The notes under the pieces were generated by a model, which saw only the letters and a program-made list of their open reading frames with translations, was not told where the DNA came from and did no database searches. Positions 1 through 8,754 of a DNA stretch of 64,000 nt are shown piece after piece (positions within the stretch are counted from its first letter, which is position 1; each line of letters starts with the position of its first letter). The stretch is from Planctomycetia bacterium (GTDB taxonomy: Bacteria > Planctomycetota > Planctomycetia > Pirellulales > Thermoguttaceae), in NCBI GenBank assembly GCA_030527105.1, contig JAUNBK010000005.1:20285-84284 (forward strand). The letters are read 5' to 3'. The position numbers and the translations under genes were made by a program.

Positions 1-1
1 G

Positions 2-130
2 CGAAAAATCATCCAGGCGATTCGATCTGGCAAACATGAAATCATCCCGTTTTTTCTTGGTCGCGTGCTGAATTGGTTGAACAAATTCTGCCCACGTTTC
101 CTCGATTGGGCGATGCTGTGGTATACCTGA
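2..130 (+). CDS. 3' end of an upstream gene, possibly short-chain dehydrogenase
   Basis: The frame is open from the window edge and gives 42 residues ending in TGA at 128-130. The tail contains RKIIQAIRSGKHE and FLDWAMLWYT, which resembles the C-terminus of membrane-associated SDR oxidoreductases, where a basic helix is followed by a hydrophobic tail. The Rossmann and catalytic parts lie outside the window, so the family call is a weak inference. It runs in the same direction as pyrF, which starts 24 nt downstream, so the two may be co-transcribed. Confidence 0.4.
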   Translation, partial: RKIIQAIRSGKHEIIPFFLGRVLNWLNKFCPRFLDWAMLWYT

Positions 131-154
131 AACATCAAAAAAAGGAACACAAAA

Positions 155-1063
155 ATGACATTTTCACAAAAAGTATCGGCAGCCGTTCGCGCCAAGAAAT
201 CTCCGGTCGTGGTGGGGATTGACCCTCGTTTCGCTTTGATTCCCGAGTCGCTGCGTGCGGGCGTTGTGGAGGGCGATTGGCAAGGAATGGCTCGCGTCTA
301 CCAAGATTTCTCATGCAAGATATTGGATATCGTCGCGCCGTACGCGCCATGCGTCAAGCCGCAACTCGCGTTTTTCGAGATGCTGGGCCCCCACGGAATG
401 TTCGCCCTCGCAAACGTGATCGAACACGCGCGGAGTTTGAATCTCGTCGTTATTCTCGATGGGAAGCGCAACGACATTGGAAGCACGGCGGAAGGCTACG
501 CGGCGGCGTATTTGGGCGAGCGCTCACCATGGCGCGGAGATGCCCTCACGATCAACCCATATTTGGGCGACGACAGCCTTGCGCCATTCGTCAAAACGGC
601 GGAAGATTGCGGCGCAGGAATCTTCGTCCTCGTCAAAACCTCCAACCCCGGCGGCGGAATGCTTCAGGACCTCGAAGCCAACGGGAAAACGATCTACCAA
701 CATTCTGCCGACTGGGTCGAAAGCGCTGCGGCAAAATTCGCCAACCTGCGGGGCGATCAATACGGAGCCGTTGGCGCGGTTGTGGGAGCCACCTATCCCG
801 AGCAGCTCGCGCATCTTCGCACAAGAATGCCGCACGCATGGATTCTCGTGCCGGGATTTGGTGCCCAAGGCGGCGGCGTGAAGGACGTTCTCCCCGCTTT
901 CGATGACCAAGGACTTGGCGCGCTTATCAACAATTCCCGAGGGATTATTTTTTCGTACATTCGACCAGAAATGAAGGAGCGCTACTCGGAGAACGAGTGG
1001 GAGGCTGCGGTCGAGGACGCTGCGCGCACTATGCGTGAATTGTTTATCGACGTCGTGAAATGA
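155..1063 (+). CDS. pyrF: Orotidine 5'-phosphate decarboxylase, type 2
   Basis: PyrF decarboxylates OMP to UMP, the last step of de novo pyrimidine synthesis, in the cytosol. The 302-residue protein has the N-terminal VVVGIDPRF strand, the catalytic Lys/Asp cluster ILDGKRNDIGST near residues 100-111 and the phosphate-binding VPGFGAQGG near 232-240. The length and the GIDPR motif fit the longer type 2 (mycobacterial/planctomycete-like) family rather than the roughly 230-residue E. coli type. ATG at 155 is preceded by AAAGGA. IS630 remains begin 14 nt after the stop codon. Confidence 0.93.
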   Translation: MTFSQKVSAAVRAKKSPVVVGIDPRFALIPESLRAGVVEGDWQGMARVYQDFSCKILDIVAPYAPCVKPQLAFFEMLGPHGMFALANVIEHARSLNLVVILDGKRNDIGSTAEGYAAAYLGERSPWRGDALTINPYLGDDSLAPFVKTAEDCGAGIFVLVKTSNPGGGMLQDLEANGKTIYQHSADWVESAAAKFANLRGDQYGAVGAVVGATYPEQLAHLRTRMPHAWILVPGFGAQGGGVKDVLPAFDDQGLGALINNSRGIIFSYIRPEMKERYSENEWEAAVEDAARTMRELFIDVVK

Positions 1064-1077
1064 AGAACGAAACGATA

Positions 1078-1663
1078 TATACTCAATCGCATTAAAATTC
1101 CGTTTTTGCGCCGAGAATTTGGAAATTCTCGGCGCAAAAACGTACGCATGTCGGGCAAATACCGTTTTCGACGTCGAAAAAAGTTTCGGCACTCCCTGAA
1201 AAAGTCGAAAAATCAGAAAAATATCGATTATACAGTACTTTTTTCTTGAAAAATCGCCATAATCGCTCGATCGGATTCAGGTTTGGCAAATACGCAAACA
1301 AAAAACAAATGCGCACGTTGGTTTTGATTAAGAATTCGCGCAAAAGTTTGGAATGATAATACCTTACGTTGCTTACGAATATGCGAATGATTGTTTTTTT
1401 GGATCGTGGCGCTAAATCAATTTTTTGAAAAGCTCAATCGTCGTCTGCGCGTTGATCGTCTTGGAAAAAGTGACGCAAGTCGCCAGCGTGTCGACTTTTC
1501 CTTCGCCTTTTTGTGTGCGTAGCGCAATTCGTTCAAATTTTTTCTGATAATCGATAATTTTCCATCTTCCGACCTTGACTCCCTTCACAAAGTGTGGTAT
1601 ACTGGCTTCACCGTCAAAGAGTCGGTGTGACTTTTGCGGGAATTTTGTTGACGAGGGAGTATC
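1078..1663 (-). mobile_element. IS630-family element, internally deleted
   Basis: This is a 586-bp remnant. The left end begins TATACTC and reads TTAAAATTCC inward. The right end, reversed, reads ACAAAATTCCCG. Both match the ends of the IS630 copy at 60863-61882. The minus strand still codes the transposase C-terminal block (NPIERLWRFFKK, which holds the last catalytic Glu) at 1092-1343 and an N-terminal fragment (GRWKIIDYQKK) near 1555-1590. Most of the middle of the transposase is missing, so it cannot move by itself. Positions 1449-1494 are repeated at 3549-3594. Confidence 0.8.
1449..1494. repeat. 46-bp direct repeat, left copy (IS630 sequence)
   Basis: This stretch beginning GCGTTGATCGTCTTGG recurs at 3549-3594 with one mismatch (C against T), exactly 2100 bp away. 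It is transposase coding sequence. The two copies bracket the 5' IS fragment plus the restriction-modification pair. Confidence 0.9.
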
Positions 1664-1691
1664 AGGGCTGTTCCGAAACGGTGTCGACAAC

Positions 1692-2582
1692 ATGGAGCAG
1701 ACAATTAATATGGAAGAAACAAAATATACAAAAATTACAAAGACGCCGATAGTGCTGAACGAGTCGATAATTATAGAAAGCGATGCAATTCTTGCACTGC
1801 AAAAACTCCCATCGCTTTCTATTCAATGTATTGTGACGTCTCCTCCATACTGGGGACTGCGTGACTACGGGATCGAGGGGCAAATAGGCTTAGAGGAAAA
1901 ATTGCAGCAATACATAAACAAGTTAGTTTCTATTTTTGCAGAAGCAAAAAGAGTTCTTAAAAATGATGGCATTCTGTGGCTGAATATTGGTGATGGTTAT
2001 ACTAGTGGAAACCGGGGATATCGTGCCCCTGATAAAAAAAATCCAGCCAGAGCAATGAATGTTCGGCCAGATACCCCTGAAGGATTGAAGCCAAAAGATT
2101 TACTTGGAATCCCTTGGCGATTAGCATTAGCATTACAGGCTGATGGCTGGTATCTAAGAAGCGATATAATTTGGAACAAGCCAAATGCCATGCCAGAAAG
2201 TGTGAAAGATAGACCGACACGTTCCCATGAGTACATCTTTATGCTAACAAAAAAAGAGAAGTATTATTATGATTATCAAGCAATTAGGGAGGATAACGGA
2301 CGCAATAAGCGCACGGTATGGAGCATCAACACAGCCCCGTTTGCCGAAGCGCATTTCGCTACATTCCCGCCTACGCTGATAGAACCCTGTATCTTATCGT
2401 CGACACATGAAGATGATTTTGTCCTTGATCCTTTTTTTGGTTCCGGGACGGTTGGGGTTGTTTGCCAAGAATACGGTAGGAAGTTTGTTGGGATCGAACT
2501 TAATGATGAGTATGTAAAAATCGCAAAGGAACGGTTGGACAATGTAGACAACCTTCCAGTTTTGAAAGTAGTAGGTGAGTAA
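1692..2582 (+). CDS. Type II DNA methyltransferase (beta-class order, m4C or m6A)
   Basis: This is the modification enzyme of a type II restriction-modification pair and transfers methyl from AdoMet to an exocyclic amino group of DNA. Motif IV (TSPPYWGLRDYG) is near residues 48-59 and the AdoMet motif I (DPFFGSGTVG) is near 245-254. IV before I is the beta-class order typical of many m4C enzymes. The SPPY form favours m4C, as in enzymes of the CCCGGG specificity group, but the target base is not proven. ATG 1692 is used; ATG 1710 with GGAG 12 nt upstream is an alternative. Further upstream extension would be IS630 sequence. It abuts the endonuclease gene, is AT-rich compared with neighbours and is probably horizontally acquired. 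Confidence 0.88.
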   Translation: MEQTINMEETKYTKITKTPIVLNESIIIESDAILALQKLPSLSIQCIVTSPPYWGLRDYGIEGQIGLEEKLQQYINKLVSIFAEAKRVLKNDGILWLNIGDGYTSGNRGYRAPDKKNPARAMNVRPDTPEGLKPKDLLGIPWRLALALQADGWYLRSDIIWNKPNAMPESVKDRPTRSHEYIFMLTKKEKYYYDYQAIREDNGRNKRTVWSINTAPFAEAHFATFPPTLIEPCILSSTHEDDFVLDPFFGSGTVGVVCQEYGRKFVGIELNDEYVKIAKERLDNVDNLPVLKVVGE

Positions 2583-2583
2583 T

Positions 2584-3549
2584 ATGCCGAGTATATGTTT
2601 TGAGCAGCCCAACACTCAAATTGACTTTGCAAATGCACTGAAAGAAATACGAGCTGTGTATCTTCAAGACGCATTATCGTCAACTGTAGCATCAATGGAT
2701 ATTGATAAAATTGACCATGAACTCCATACGTATGCTGATAAAAACTCATTAAAAGCACTTGCTGCTCATGGCATGAGAGGTGAACTGCTCTTTGCAGTAC
2801 CTGCCCTTTTTGTCGCGAACCCTTATTTGCTCGGATATTACCGCCTTTTACTTGGTTATAGCCAAAAGGGGTTTTATACTGCGGTTACCGGTGCCGGGAT
2901 GTTTAAGTCATTAGAAGAAAGAGGCACTATTTCTAAACGACAGTTAGAAGCTCTACCTGATTTATGCAAAGCCCTAAACATAAGCGCGAAGTATATGCTT
3001 GACCGATTTGATTCTGACTTAGTTTCGGCTACCTTTTTTGACCAACTAACACTGCTTACATTAGGACCGCAACTGCGCGGTGGAGCTAATGTTCAACGAG
3101 GGACAACAGCAATATCGCAAGTGTTCGATGTGATTTTTAAGATTGTCAAGCCTGCTGTTATTCATTCAGAACCACGATGCATTGTACTTAAGAATAAATC
3201 GGGGCGTACAGTTAATATTCAATTTGCGGCTGACCCTGATATTGTTATTCGAGAAGAACTGGCAACAGATTTTTTCAAGAACCTGGTTGCAATTGAAGTT
3301 AAGGGTGGTCAAGATTATTCCAATATACACAATCGCGTTGGCGAAGCCGAAAAGAGTCATCAGAAGGCAAAAAAAGATGGATATGTTGAATGTTGGACAG
3401 TCGTTAATGTAGATAGAATAGATATGGCAATGGCGCGGAAAGAATCTCCTACCACAAACAGGTTTTATCGAATATCAGAGTTGATAGATAGTACGAGTTT
3501 GGAACACAGAGATTTTTCCTTGCAAATTCTGTCAATCGTTGGTATTTAG
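2584..3549 (+). CDS. Type II restriction endonuclease, XcyI-like
   Basis: This 321-residue protein follows the methyltransferase with a 1-nt gap (ATG 2584, AGGTGA upstream; GTG 2575 would overlap). It has a PD-(D/E)xK-like arrangement: ADPDIVIREEL followed after about 15 residues by VAIEVKGGQD, supplying Asp, Glu and Lys. The segments LLGYYRLLLGYSQK and LRGGANVQRG resemble what I recall of the XcyI family, which cuts C^CCGGG. The position beside a methyltransferase supports endonuclease function independently of the family. The TAG stop lies exactly at the junction with the 46-bp IS repeat, so a slight C-terminal truncation is possible. Confidence 0.7.
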   Translation: MPSICFEQPNTQIDFANALKEIRAVYLQDALSSTVASMDIDKIDHELHTYADKNSLKALAAHGMRGELLFAVPALFVANPYLLGYYRLLLGYSQKGFYTAVTGAGMFKSLEERGTISKRQLEALPDLCKALNISAKYMLDRFDSDLVSATFFDQLTLLTLGPQLRGGANVQRGTTAISQVFDVIFKIVKPAVIHSEPRCIVLKNKSGRTVNIQFAADPDIVIREELATDFFKNLVAIEVKGGQDYSNIHNRVGEAEKSHQKAKKDGYVECWTVVNVDRIDMAMARKESPTTNRFYRISELIDSTSLEHRDFSLQILSIVGI

Positions 3550-3594
3550 CGTTGATCGTCTTGGAAAAAGTGACGCAAGTCGTCAGCGTGTCGA
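3549..3594. repeat. 46-bp direct repeat, right copy (IS630 sequence)
   Basis: Second copy of the repeat at 1449-1494 with one mismatch. Its first base is the last base of the endonuclease stop codon, so the repeat marks the right boundary of a 2.1-kb inserted segment. Confidence 0.9.
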
Positions 3595-3865
3595 TGTTTA
3601 TGACGCCGTTGATATTCACGTGTTGGCGCGAACAATTCGACTTGAGTTAGCGCCCCTCGCCCCGACGAATCCAGCCGTACGCCGGAAGGCTATTGTGTCG
3701 CGGATGGCAGCCATCGCCGAAGTAAAAAACCTCGTTTTCGTCCGTATTTTCACGGAGTTGGCGATATTCCGCCACAAATTCTTCCTGCTTTTCGACGTCC
3801 GCCTTTCCCAAGGGAATGATTCCGACCGAAAGACCCAAAACGTCCGCGTATTCCCTTGACAAACA
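3549..3865 (-). mobile_element. IS630 transposase fragment (central, catalytic part)
   Basis: On the minus strand this codes EEFVAEYRQLRE, then VFYFGDGCHPRHNSLPAYGW (first catalytic Asp region) and IRRGEGR. These match the central part of the IS630 transposase at about 61390-61500. It begins with the 46-bp repeat shared with 1449-1494. Joined to 1078-1494 it restores a longer transposase, showing that the restriction-modification block split an IS630 copy. No terminal repeat is visible on its right side. Confidence 0.75.
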
Positions 3866-3973
3866 CTCCTCATGCGGATACAATATCCAAGTAGAAAGTC
3901 CATGTGGACATTGTTCGTTCTTGCGACACATCAAAACAGACCGAGCCCAAGTAGGTAAAAAGAGGAACCAATC

Positions 3974-4837
3974 ATGAAAAAAGACACGACATTACGCCTG
4001 ATTTTTCCCGAATGGCAGGGTGGCATTAACAAGAATTATCATTTCGGCGCTTCGGTGTTGTCGTTCATCGCGCCTCAGGGAGAGAATTGTGAGACGGCAG
4101 AAGTGCCCGTCGATACCGATTTTGCCGCCGCGCTGGAAACGGAGGACGGCGTTTTCGCGCAGACTGCCATCATCCGGCAGCAGTTGGTCGCACGAAAAAT
4201 TCTGATGGAGAAACAGCCTGCCCGCGTCATTACTTTCGGCGGCGACTGTTCCGTTTCACAAGCGCCTTTTGATTATCTGCACGAACGCTATCCGGGGTTG
4301 GGAATTTTGTGGATCGACGCGCATCCCGACATCTCCACGCCGGAGATTTTCCCGAACGAACACGCGATGGTTCTCGGAAACCTCCTCGGCGACGGCGCGC
4401 CACGTCTGAGCGAAATCGTCGAGCGTCCTTTTTCGCCCGAGAAAATCCTCTATGTTGGGTTGATTGCCGACAAAATGCTCCCTCACGAGAAGGATTATGT
4501 GGCACGACGCGCACTTGCCTACATGACTCCCGAAGAGTTGAGCGAGAACCGCGAGAAACTCCACCGTTGGCTGGAGTCGAATCATATCCAAAAGCTGGCG
4601 GTGCACTTCGACGTGGACGTTCTCACGGCAACCGATTTTCGCTCTGTTCTCTACAACGAGCCAGGCTTGGGCCCCGTCGACTACGCCACGGGAACAATGA
4701 CGCTAGCGCAGGTGGCGGAAATTCTCGTCGAAGTGCAAAAGATCGCCGAGATCGTCGGCTTCACCCTTGCGGAGTACATGCCCTGGGACCTCATCCGCCT
4801 GCGTGCCGCTCTGGAGAAAATGGATATTTTCAAGTAA
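3974..4837 (+). CDS. Arginase/agmatinase-family (ureohydrolase) protein
   Basis: This 287-residue protein has the metal-binding signatures of the binuclear Mn ureohydrolase fold: FGGDCSVSQ (residues 89-97), WIDAHPDIS (115-123) and HFDVDVLTATDF (212-223). Members hydrolyse arginine, agmatine, formiminoglutamate or similar guanidino compounds; which one applies here cannot be told. ATG 3974 has AAAGAGGA just upstream. It lies between IS630 remains and the type IIG enzyme gene, which starts 35 nt after its stop on the same strand. It may be an ordinary metabolic gene now stranded within the defence island, or cargo. Confidence 0.85.
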   Translation: MKKDTTLRLIFPEWQGGINKNYHFGASVLSFIAPQGENCETAEVPVDTDFAAALETEDGVFAQTAIIRQQLVARKILMEKQPARVITFGGDCSVSQAPFDYLHERYPGLGILWIDAHPDISTPEIFPNEHAMVLGNLLGDGAPRLSEIVERPFSPEKILYVGLIADKMLPHEKDYVARRALAYMTPEELSENREKLHRWLESNHIQKLAVHFDVDVLTATDFRSVLYNEPGLGPVDYATGTMTLAQVAEILVEVQKIAEIVGFTLAEYMPWDLIRLRAALEKMDIFK

Positions 4838-4872
4838 CTCACACCCTCACAAACACAAAACGTGGAGAAACC

Positions 4873-7821
4873 ATGCCCGCTTCAGGAACCATCAAAAATC
4901 TGGTACTCAAATTCAAGCGAAACATCGCGCAGTACAAATCCCCCTCATACAACGAAACGGAGACGCGAATCGAGTTTCTCAACCCGTTCTGGAAGGAGTT
5001 AGGCTGGGACGTCGACAACGAGGCGGGTTATGCGCTTCATTATCGCGATGTGGTTCACGAGGATTCGATTCGTTTGAAGGGGGTCGGTGTGAGACGCGCA
5101 AACAGCAAATCGCCCGACTATGCATTCCGAATCGGTGGCGAGCGGAAGTTTTTCTTGGAGGCGAAAAAGCCATCCGTCGCCATTAAAACGGACTTTTCGC
5201 CTGCGTATCAACTGCGGTGTTACGGCTGGTCGTGTGGGCTGGCGCTGTCGGTTTTGAGTGATTTTGAGGAGTTCGCCGTTTATGATTGCCGCATTCGTCC
5301 GAAAAGTACCGACCGTGCGGACACGGCGCGAATCAAGTACCTCACTTACGAGGATTACGTCGATCGGTGGGATGAAATTGCCGAGATTTTTCATCGAGAG
5401 AGCATTCTTCAGGGGAGTTTCGATCGGTTCATCGCCTCCCGAAAGTCGAAAACTGGCACGTCGGAGGTAGACGAGGAATTCCTGCGGGAAATTGAACAGT
5501 GGCGGCTTATTCTGGCCAAAGACATTGCCCGGAACAATCTCGACCTGGACGCGCGGAATCTGAATTTTGTCGTGCAGCGGACGATCGACCGAATTCTCTT
5601 CCTGCGCATGGCGGAGGATCGGGGTATTGAGCCGGAAGACCAGCTTTTTTCGCTCCTGAGTGCCCCGGATGTTTACCTGCGTTTACAGGCAATTTACCAG
5701 AAGGCGGACGACAAGTACAACTCCGGTTTCTTTCATTTTTCCGACGAAGACGACCAAACGGAGGCTCCCGACACGCTCACGCCGACGCTCAACATTTCCG
5801 ACCGAACGTTTGCGGAGATTTTTCGGCGTATTTATCCCCCCGTGTCGCCGTACCGGTTCGACGTGCTGCCAGTGGAGATTCTGGGGAACGTTTACGAGCG
5901 ATTCCTTGGAAAAGTCATCCGCCTGACCCCTGCCCGACAGGTGAAAGTCGAGGAGAAACCGGAAGTCAAAAAGTCCAACGGCGTCTTTTACACCCCATCT
6001 TACATCGTCGATTACATCGTGAAAAACACGGTCGGAACGCTCTGTGCCGGCAAAACGCCGCGTGAGGTTTCTGCCCTGAAAATCCTCGATCCGGCATGTG
6101 GCAGCGGTTCGTTTCTCCTCGGCGCGTATCAATTCCTCCTCAACTGGCACTTGGAGTATTACCTTGCCGAAAAGACCAAAACGGGCAAAATCCCTCAGTC
6201 GCCTCCGTCGCCCGGCCAGCGGAAAAAGAAAAGTGACCCCAACGCACTGGCACAAACCAGCACGGGCGAGTGGAAACTCACCCTTTCCGAACGTAAACGG
6301 ATTCTGCTGAACAACATTTACGGCGTGGACATCGACGCGCAGGCGGTGGAAGTGACGAAGCTATCCCTCTCCCTCTGCGTGCTGGAAGGGTTCAACGACG
6401 AAACGATCCAGTCCAACCTCCGCCTTTTCTACGATCGTGCCCTGCCGAACCTCTCCCGGAACATTCTCTGCGGCAATTCGCTCATCGCCCCTGATTTTTA
6501 CGATACCGACCAGTCCACCCTTTTCGACCTCGACGAACGCCTGACCATCAATGCCTTCGACTGGCACGACCCCCACCATGGCTTCGGCAAAATCATGAAA
6601 CAGGGCGGTTTCGATGCCGTGATCGGAAACCCGCCGTACACCTATATGATCGACGAAAAGTCGCAGGCGTATTTTTCTGAACATTTCCAGTTTCAGGACT
6701 ACCAGAAAGATTTGTACCTGCTTTTTTTGGAGAGGTATCAATTTTTGTTAAAAAATGCCGGTTTGTTAGGTGTGATTGTCTCGAACACCTGGTTGTCGTC
6801 TTTGACTTATATCCGTATCCGTCAATATTTATCGCAACAATACCGGTGGAAACGGATACTCCATTTGCCGGACAAAGTTTTCAAGAATGCGGTCGTCGAT
6901 ACCCATGTTTTGATTTTTGAGAAAGAACGTCCTCAAAAAACCGATTCCTTTGTAGTAGACATTCGTCAAGAGGGAGAAATTCATCTCCTGCACACGCTGC
7001 GTTCCGGCGATATACCCCAGGACGGTTCGCCCATTAACGTCATTTCCAACCCCCAAAAGCAGGCTTTGTACCGTCGAATCATGGAGCAGTTTCCACCGTT
7101 GAAAAGTCTGTGCCAAATTTTTAATGGGGTAAAGCCTTTTGAAAAGGGAAAAGGAACGCCTCCACAAACCGCTAAAACCATGCAAGAGAAACCGTTTGTT
7201 TTTGAGGGGGAAAATCCCGGTAAAAATTGGTCGCCGCTTTTGCGTGGGAGTTTAATTCAGCGTTACACGATGTTGTGGAATCAAAATTACTGGATTCAAT
7301 ATGGTCCATGGCTTGCCGCCCCACGCGACCCCGCTATTTTTGAAGCCCCAGAAAAAATTGTCATTCGCCAGACGGGAGATTCCCTCATCGCAACGTTGAT
7401 TGAGGGGGGAGTTATCGCGAGAGATAATTTACATCTCATCCTCAACAACTCAGAATGCGACATAAAATATTTTTTAGGATTGATCAATTCTCGATTCATG
7501 AATTTTATTTATTCCGTCATGAATCCTGAGCAGGGCGAAGCGTTGGCTCAAGTCAAGAAAAAACATGTGGAACAACTCCCTGTCCGCCCCATCGACTTTT
7601 CCAACCCGTCAGACATCGCCATGCACGACAAGATCGTTCGGCGCGTGGAGCAAATCCTGACGTTAAATCGTCGGCTCCAAACCGAAACGTTCGTCAATTC
7701 ACGTGAACGGGAAATGTTGGAGCGTGAAGTATTTTCCCTCGACCAGCAAATCGACACCCTCGTTTACGACCTCTATGGTCTGACGGAGGAAGAAATTCGG
7801 TTGGTTGAACAGGAACTTTAA
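4873..7821 (+). CDS. Type IIG restriction-modification enzyme (Eco57I-like)
   Basis: This 982-residue single-chain enzyme combines cleavage, methylation and target recognition. The N-terminal nuclease site is SPDYAFRIGGE with FFLEAKKP (residues 80-100, PD-ExK). The gamma-type m6A methyltransferase core has motif I DPACGSGSF near 405 and motif IV NPPYTYM near 585. The C-terminal 350 residues, with lower GC, would be the target-recognition part. The start chosen (4873) has GGAGA 5 nt upstream; the open frame extends further 5' only as a shadow of the arginase gene. Its last 65 codons are duplicated downstream at 10358-10549, on the far side of the Thoeris genes. Confidence 0.9.
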   Translation: MPASGTIKNLVLKFKRNIAQYKSPSYNETETRIEFLNPFWKELGWDVDNEAGYALHYRDVVHEDSIRLKGVGVRRANSKSPDYAFRIGGERKFFLEAKKPSVAIKTDFSPAYQLRCYGWSCGLALSVLSDFEEFAVYDCRIRPKSTDRADTARIKYLTYEDYVDRWDEIAEIFHRESILQGSFDRFIASRKSKTGTSEVDEEFLREIEQWRLILAKDIARNNLDLDARNLNFVVQRTIDRILFLRMAEDRGIEPEDQLFSLLSAPDVYLRLQAIYQKADDKYNSGFFHFSDEDDQTEAPDTLTPTLNISDRTFAEIFRRIYPPVSPYRFDVLPVEILGNVYERFLGKVIRLTPARQVKVEEKPEVKKSNGVFYTPSYIVDYIVKNTVGTLCAGKTPREVSALKILDPACGSGSFLLGAYQFLLNWHLEYYLAEKTKTGKIPQSPPSPGQRKKKSDPNALAQTSTGEWKLTLSERKRILLNNIYGVDIDAQAVEVTKLSLSLCVLEGFNDETIQSNLRLFYDRALPNLSRNILCGNSLIAPDFYDTDQSTLFDLDERLTINAFDWHDPHHGFGKIMKQGGFDAVIGNPPYTYMIDEKSQAYFSEHFQFQDYQKDLYLLFLERYQFLLKNAGLLGVIVSNTWLSSLTYIRIRQYLSQQYRWKRILHLPDKVFKNAVVDTHVLIFEKERPQKTDSFVVDIRQEGEIHLLHTLRSGDIPQDGSPINVISNPQKQALYRRIMEQFPPLKSLCQIFNGVKPFEKGKGTPPQTAKTMQEKPFVFEGENPGKNWSPLLRGSLIQRYTMLWNQNYWIQYGPWLAAPRDPAIFEAPEKIVIRQTGDSLIATLIEGGVIARDNLHLILNNSECDIKYFLGLINSRFMNFIYSVMNPEQGEALAQVKKKHVEQLPVRPIDFSNPSDIAMHDKIVRRVEQILTLNRRLQTETFVNSREREMLEREVFSLDQQIDTLVYDLYGLTEEEIRLVEQEL
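7626..7770. repeat. 145-bp direct repeat, left copy (within type IIG 3' end)
   Basis: The sequence from CGACAAGAT to CGTTTACGAC is repeated at 10360-10504, offset 2734 bp, with three mismatches that I count by eye. The left copy lies in frame in the complete type IIG gene. Beyond the repeat the two C-termini diverge. Confidence 0.92.
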
Positions 7822-7842
7822 CTATTGTGGCGATTTTTTTCA

Positions 7843-7898
7843 TTGGCATAAAATTTGCGGTATATATCATTTAGCGTTTTTTTCTGACAAAATGTCAG
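7843..7898 (+). promoter_or_regulatory. Putative Thoeris promoter and operator-like inverted repeat
   Basis: TTGGCA (7843-7848) and TATCAT (7865-7870) are 16 bp apart and could be -35/-10 boxes. A perfect inverted repeat CTGACA-AAA-TGTCAG (7884-7898) ends 1 nt before the thsA ATG and covers the place where a ribosome binding site should be; no clear Shine-Dalgarno sequence is present. It could be an operator or could limit translation. This rests on visual inspection only. Confidence 0.35.
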
Positions 7899-7899
7899 T

Positions 7900-8754
7900 A
7901 TGAAGTACAACTTTGATGTTCTAAAACGAGGTTTGCCAATCATTGTGTTTCATGTCAGTATGTTGAATAGGACACTTCAGAAAGAATTTTGCGAAGTACT
8001 TGGCTTTTTTTCCACACTTTTGGTTTTTGTTCCGTTTTTCGATTTTTCAACGTTCTCGCCTTGTGGCAAAGCATTCGTGTCTGTACTTTTGATAATTTTG
8101 GGGGTTGGGCTTTACGCTTACCTGTGGGTTCGGGCAAATAGAATACAAAAGGTCAAATTTCGAATCAATAACTCGCAAATAATTGTTCGTTACGGTGACA
8201 TTTTCCAGTGTGATGGATGGAAGGTAATACCTTTCAACGAATATTTTGACACCGTGGTTGATGATGTCGTGATTTCTCAAAATTCATTGCATGGAATATT
8301 CCTTAGTCAGTATGCTGATTCAGAAAAATTGTCCGAGGTTTTGTTGACAATCAAAAAACAAAAAAAATTGAGCAGGCAGAATAAAAGATGCCCCTTTCCT
8401 TTGGGAACAATAGTGCCTTATGAAGGTTATTTTCTGCTCGCATTTTCAAGGTTCGATGAAAATAACCGTGCAAATTTGAGTATGTTGGATTATTGGCAGT
8501 GTTTATTAAATTTCTGGAATGAGGCAGACATTGCTTATGCTGGGAAAGATATCCATATTCCCTTAATAGGATCGGGTATCACACGTTTTGATAGACCCCT
8601 TAATCCGCAAGACCTTTTGGAACTGTTGATCGTTTCTTTTAAGACAAGCGGTTGGCAGATTTCGCATGGCAGTACGATTAACATCGTATTGTCACCTCGT
8701 GTTCGGGATCAGATTAATTTGTTTCGATTGAAGGAGTTTTTTAATGGCCTATAG
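7900..8754 (+). CDS. thsA: Thoeris type II effector: two TM helices plus macro-like domain
   Basis: The 284-residue protein has two hydrophobic segments (about residues 34-50 and 57-76) followed by a soluble domain of about 200 residues. The domain carries IPLIGSGITRFDRP near 225-238, a macro-domain-type ADP-ribose phosphate loop. In type II Thoeris, a membrane-anchored macro-domain ThsA senses an ADP-ribose-derived signal made by TIR proteins and disrupts the membrane. Two TIR-type genes follow directly, which makes this reading strong. The stop overlaps the next start by 11 nt. Base composition is distinctly more AT-rich than the host genes on either side. Confidence 0.8.
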   Translation: MKYNFDVLKRGLPIIVFHVSMLNRTLQKEFCEVLGFFSTLLVFVPFFDFSTFSPCGKAFVSVLLIILGVGLYAYLWVRANRIQKVKFRINNSQIIVRYGDIFQCDGWKVIPFNEYFDTVVDDVVISQNSLHGIFLSQYADSEKLSEVLLTIKKQKKLSRQNKRCPFPLGTIVPYEGYFLLAFSRFDENNRANLSMLDYWQCLLNFWNEADIAYAGKDIHIPLIGSGITRFDRPLNPQDLLELLIVSFKTSGWQISHGSTINIVLSPRVRDQINLFRLKEFFNGL

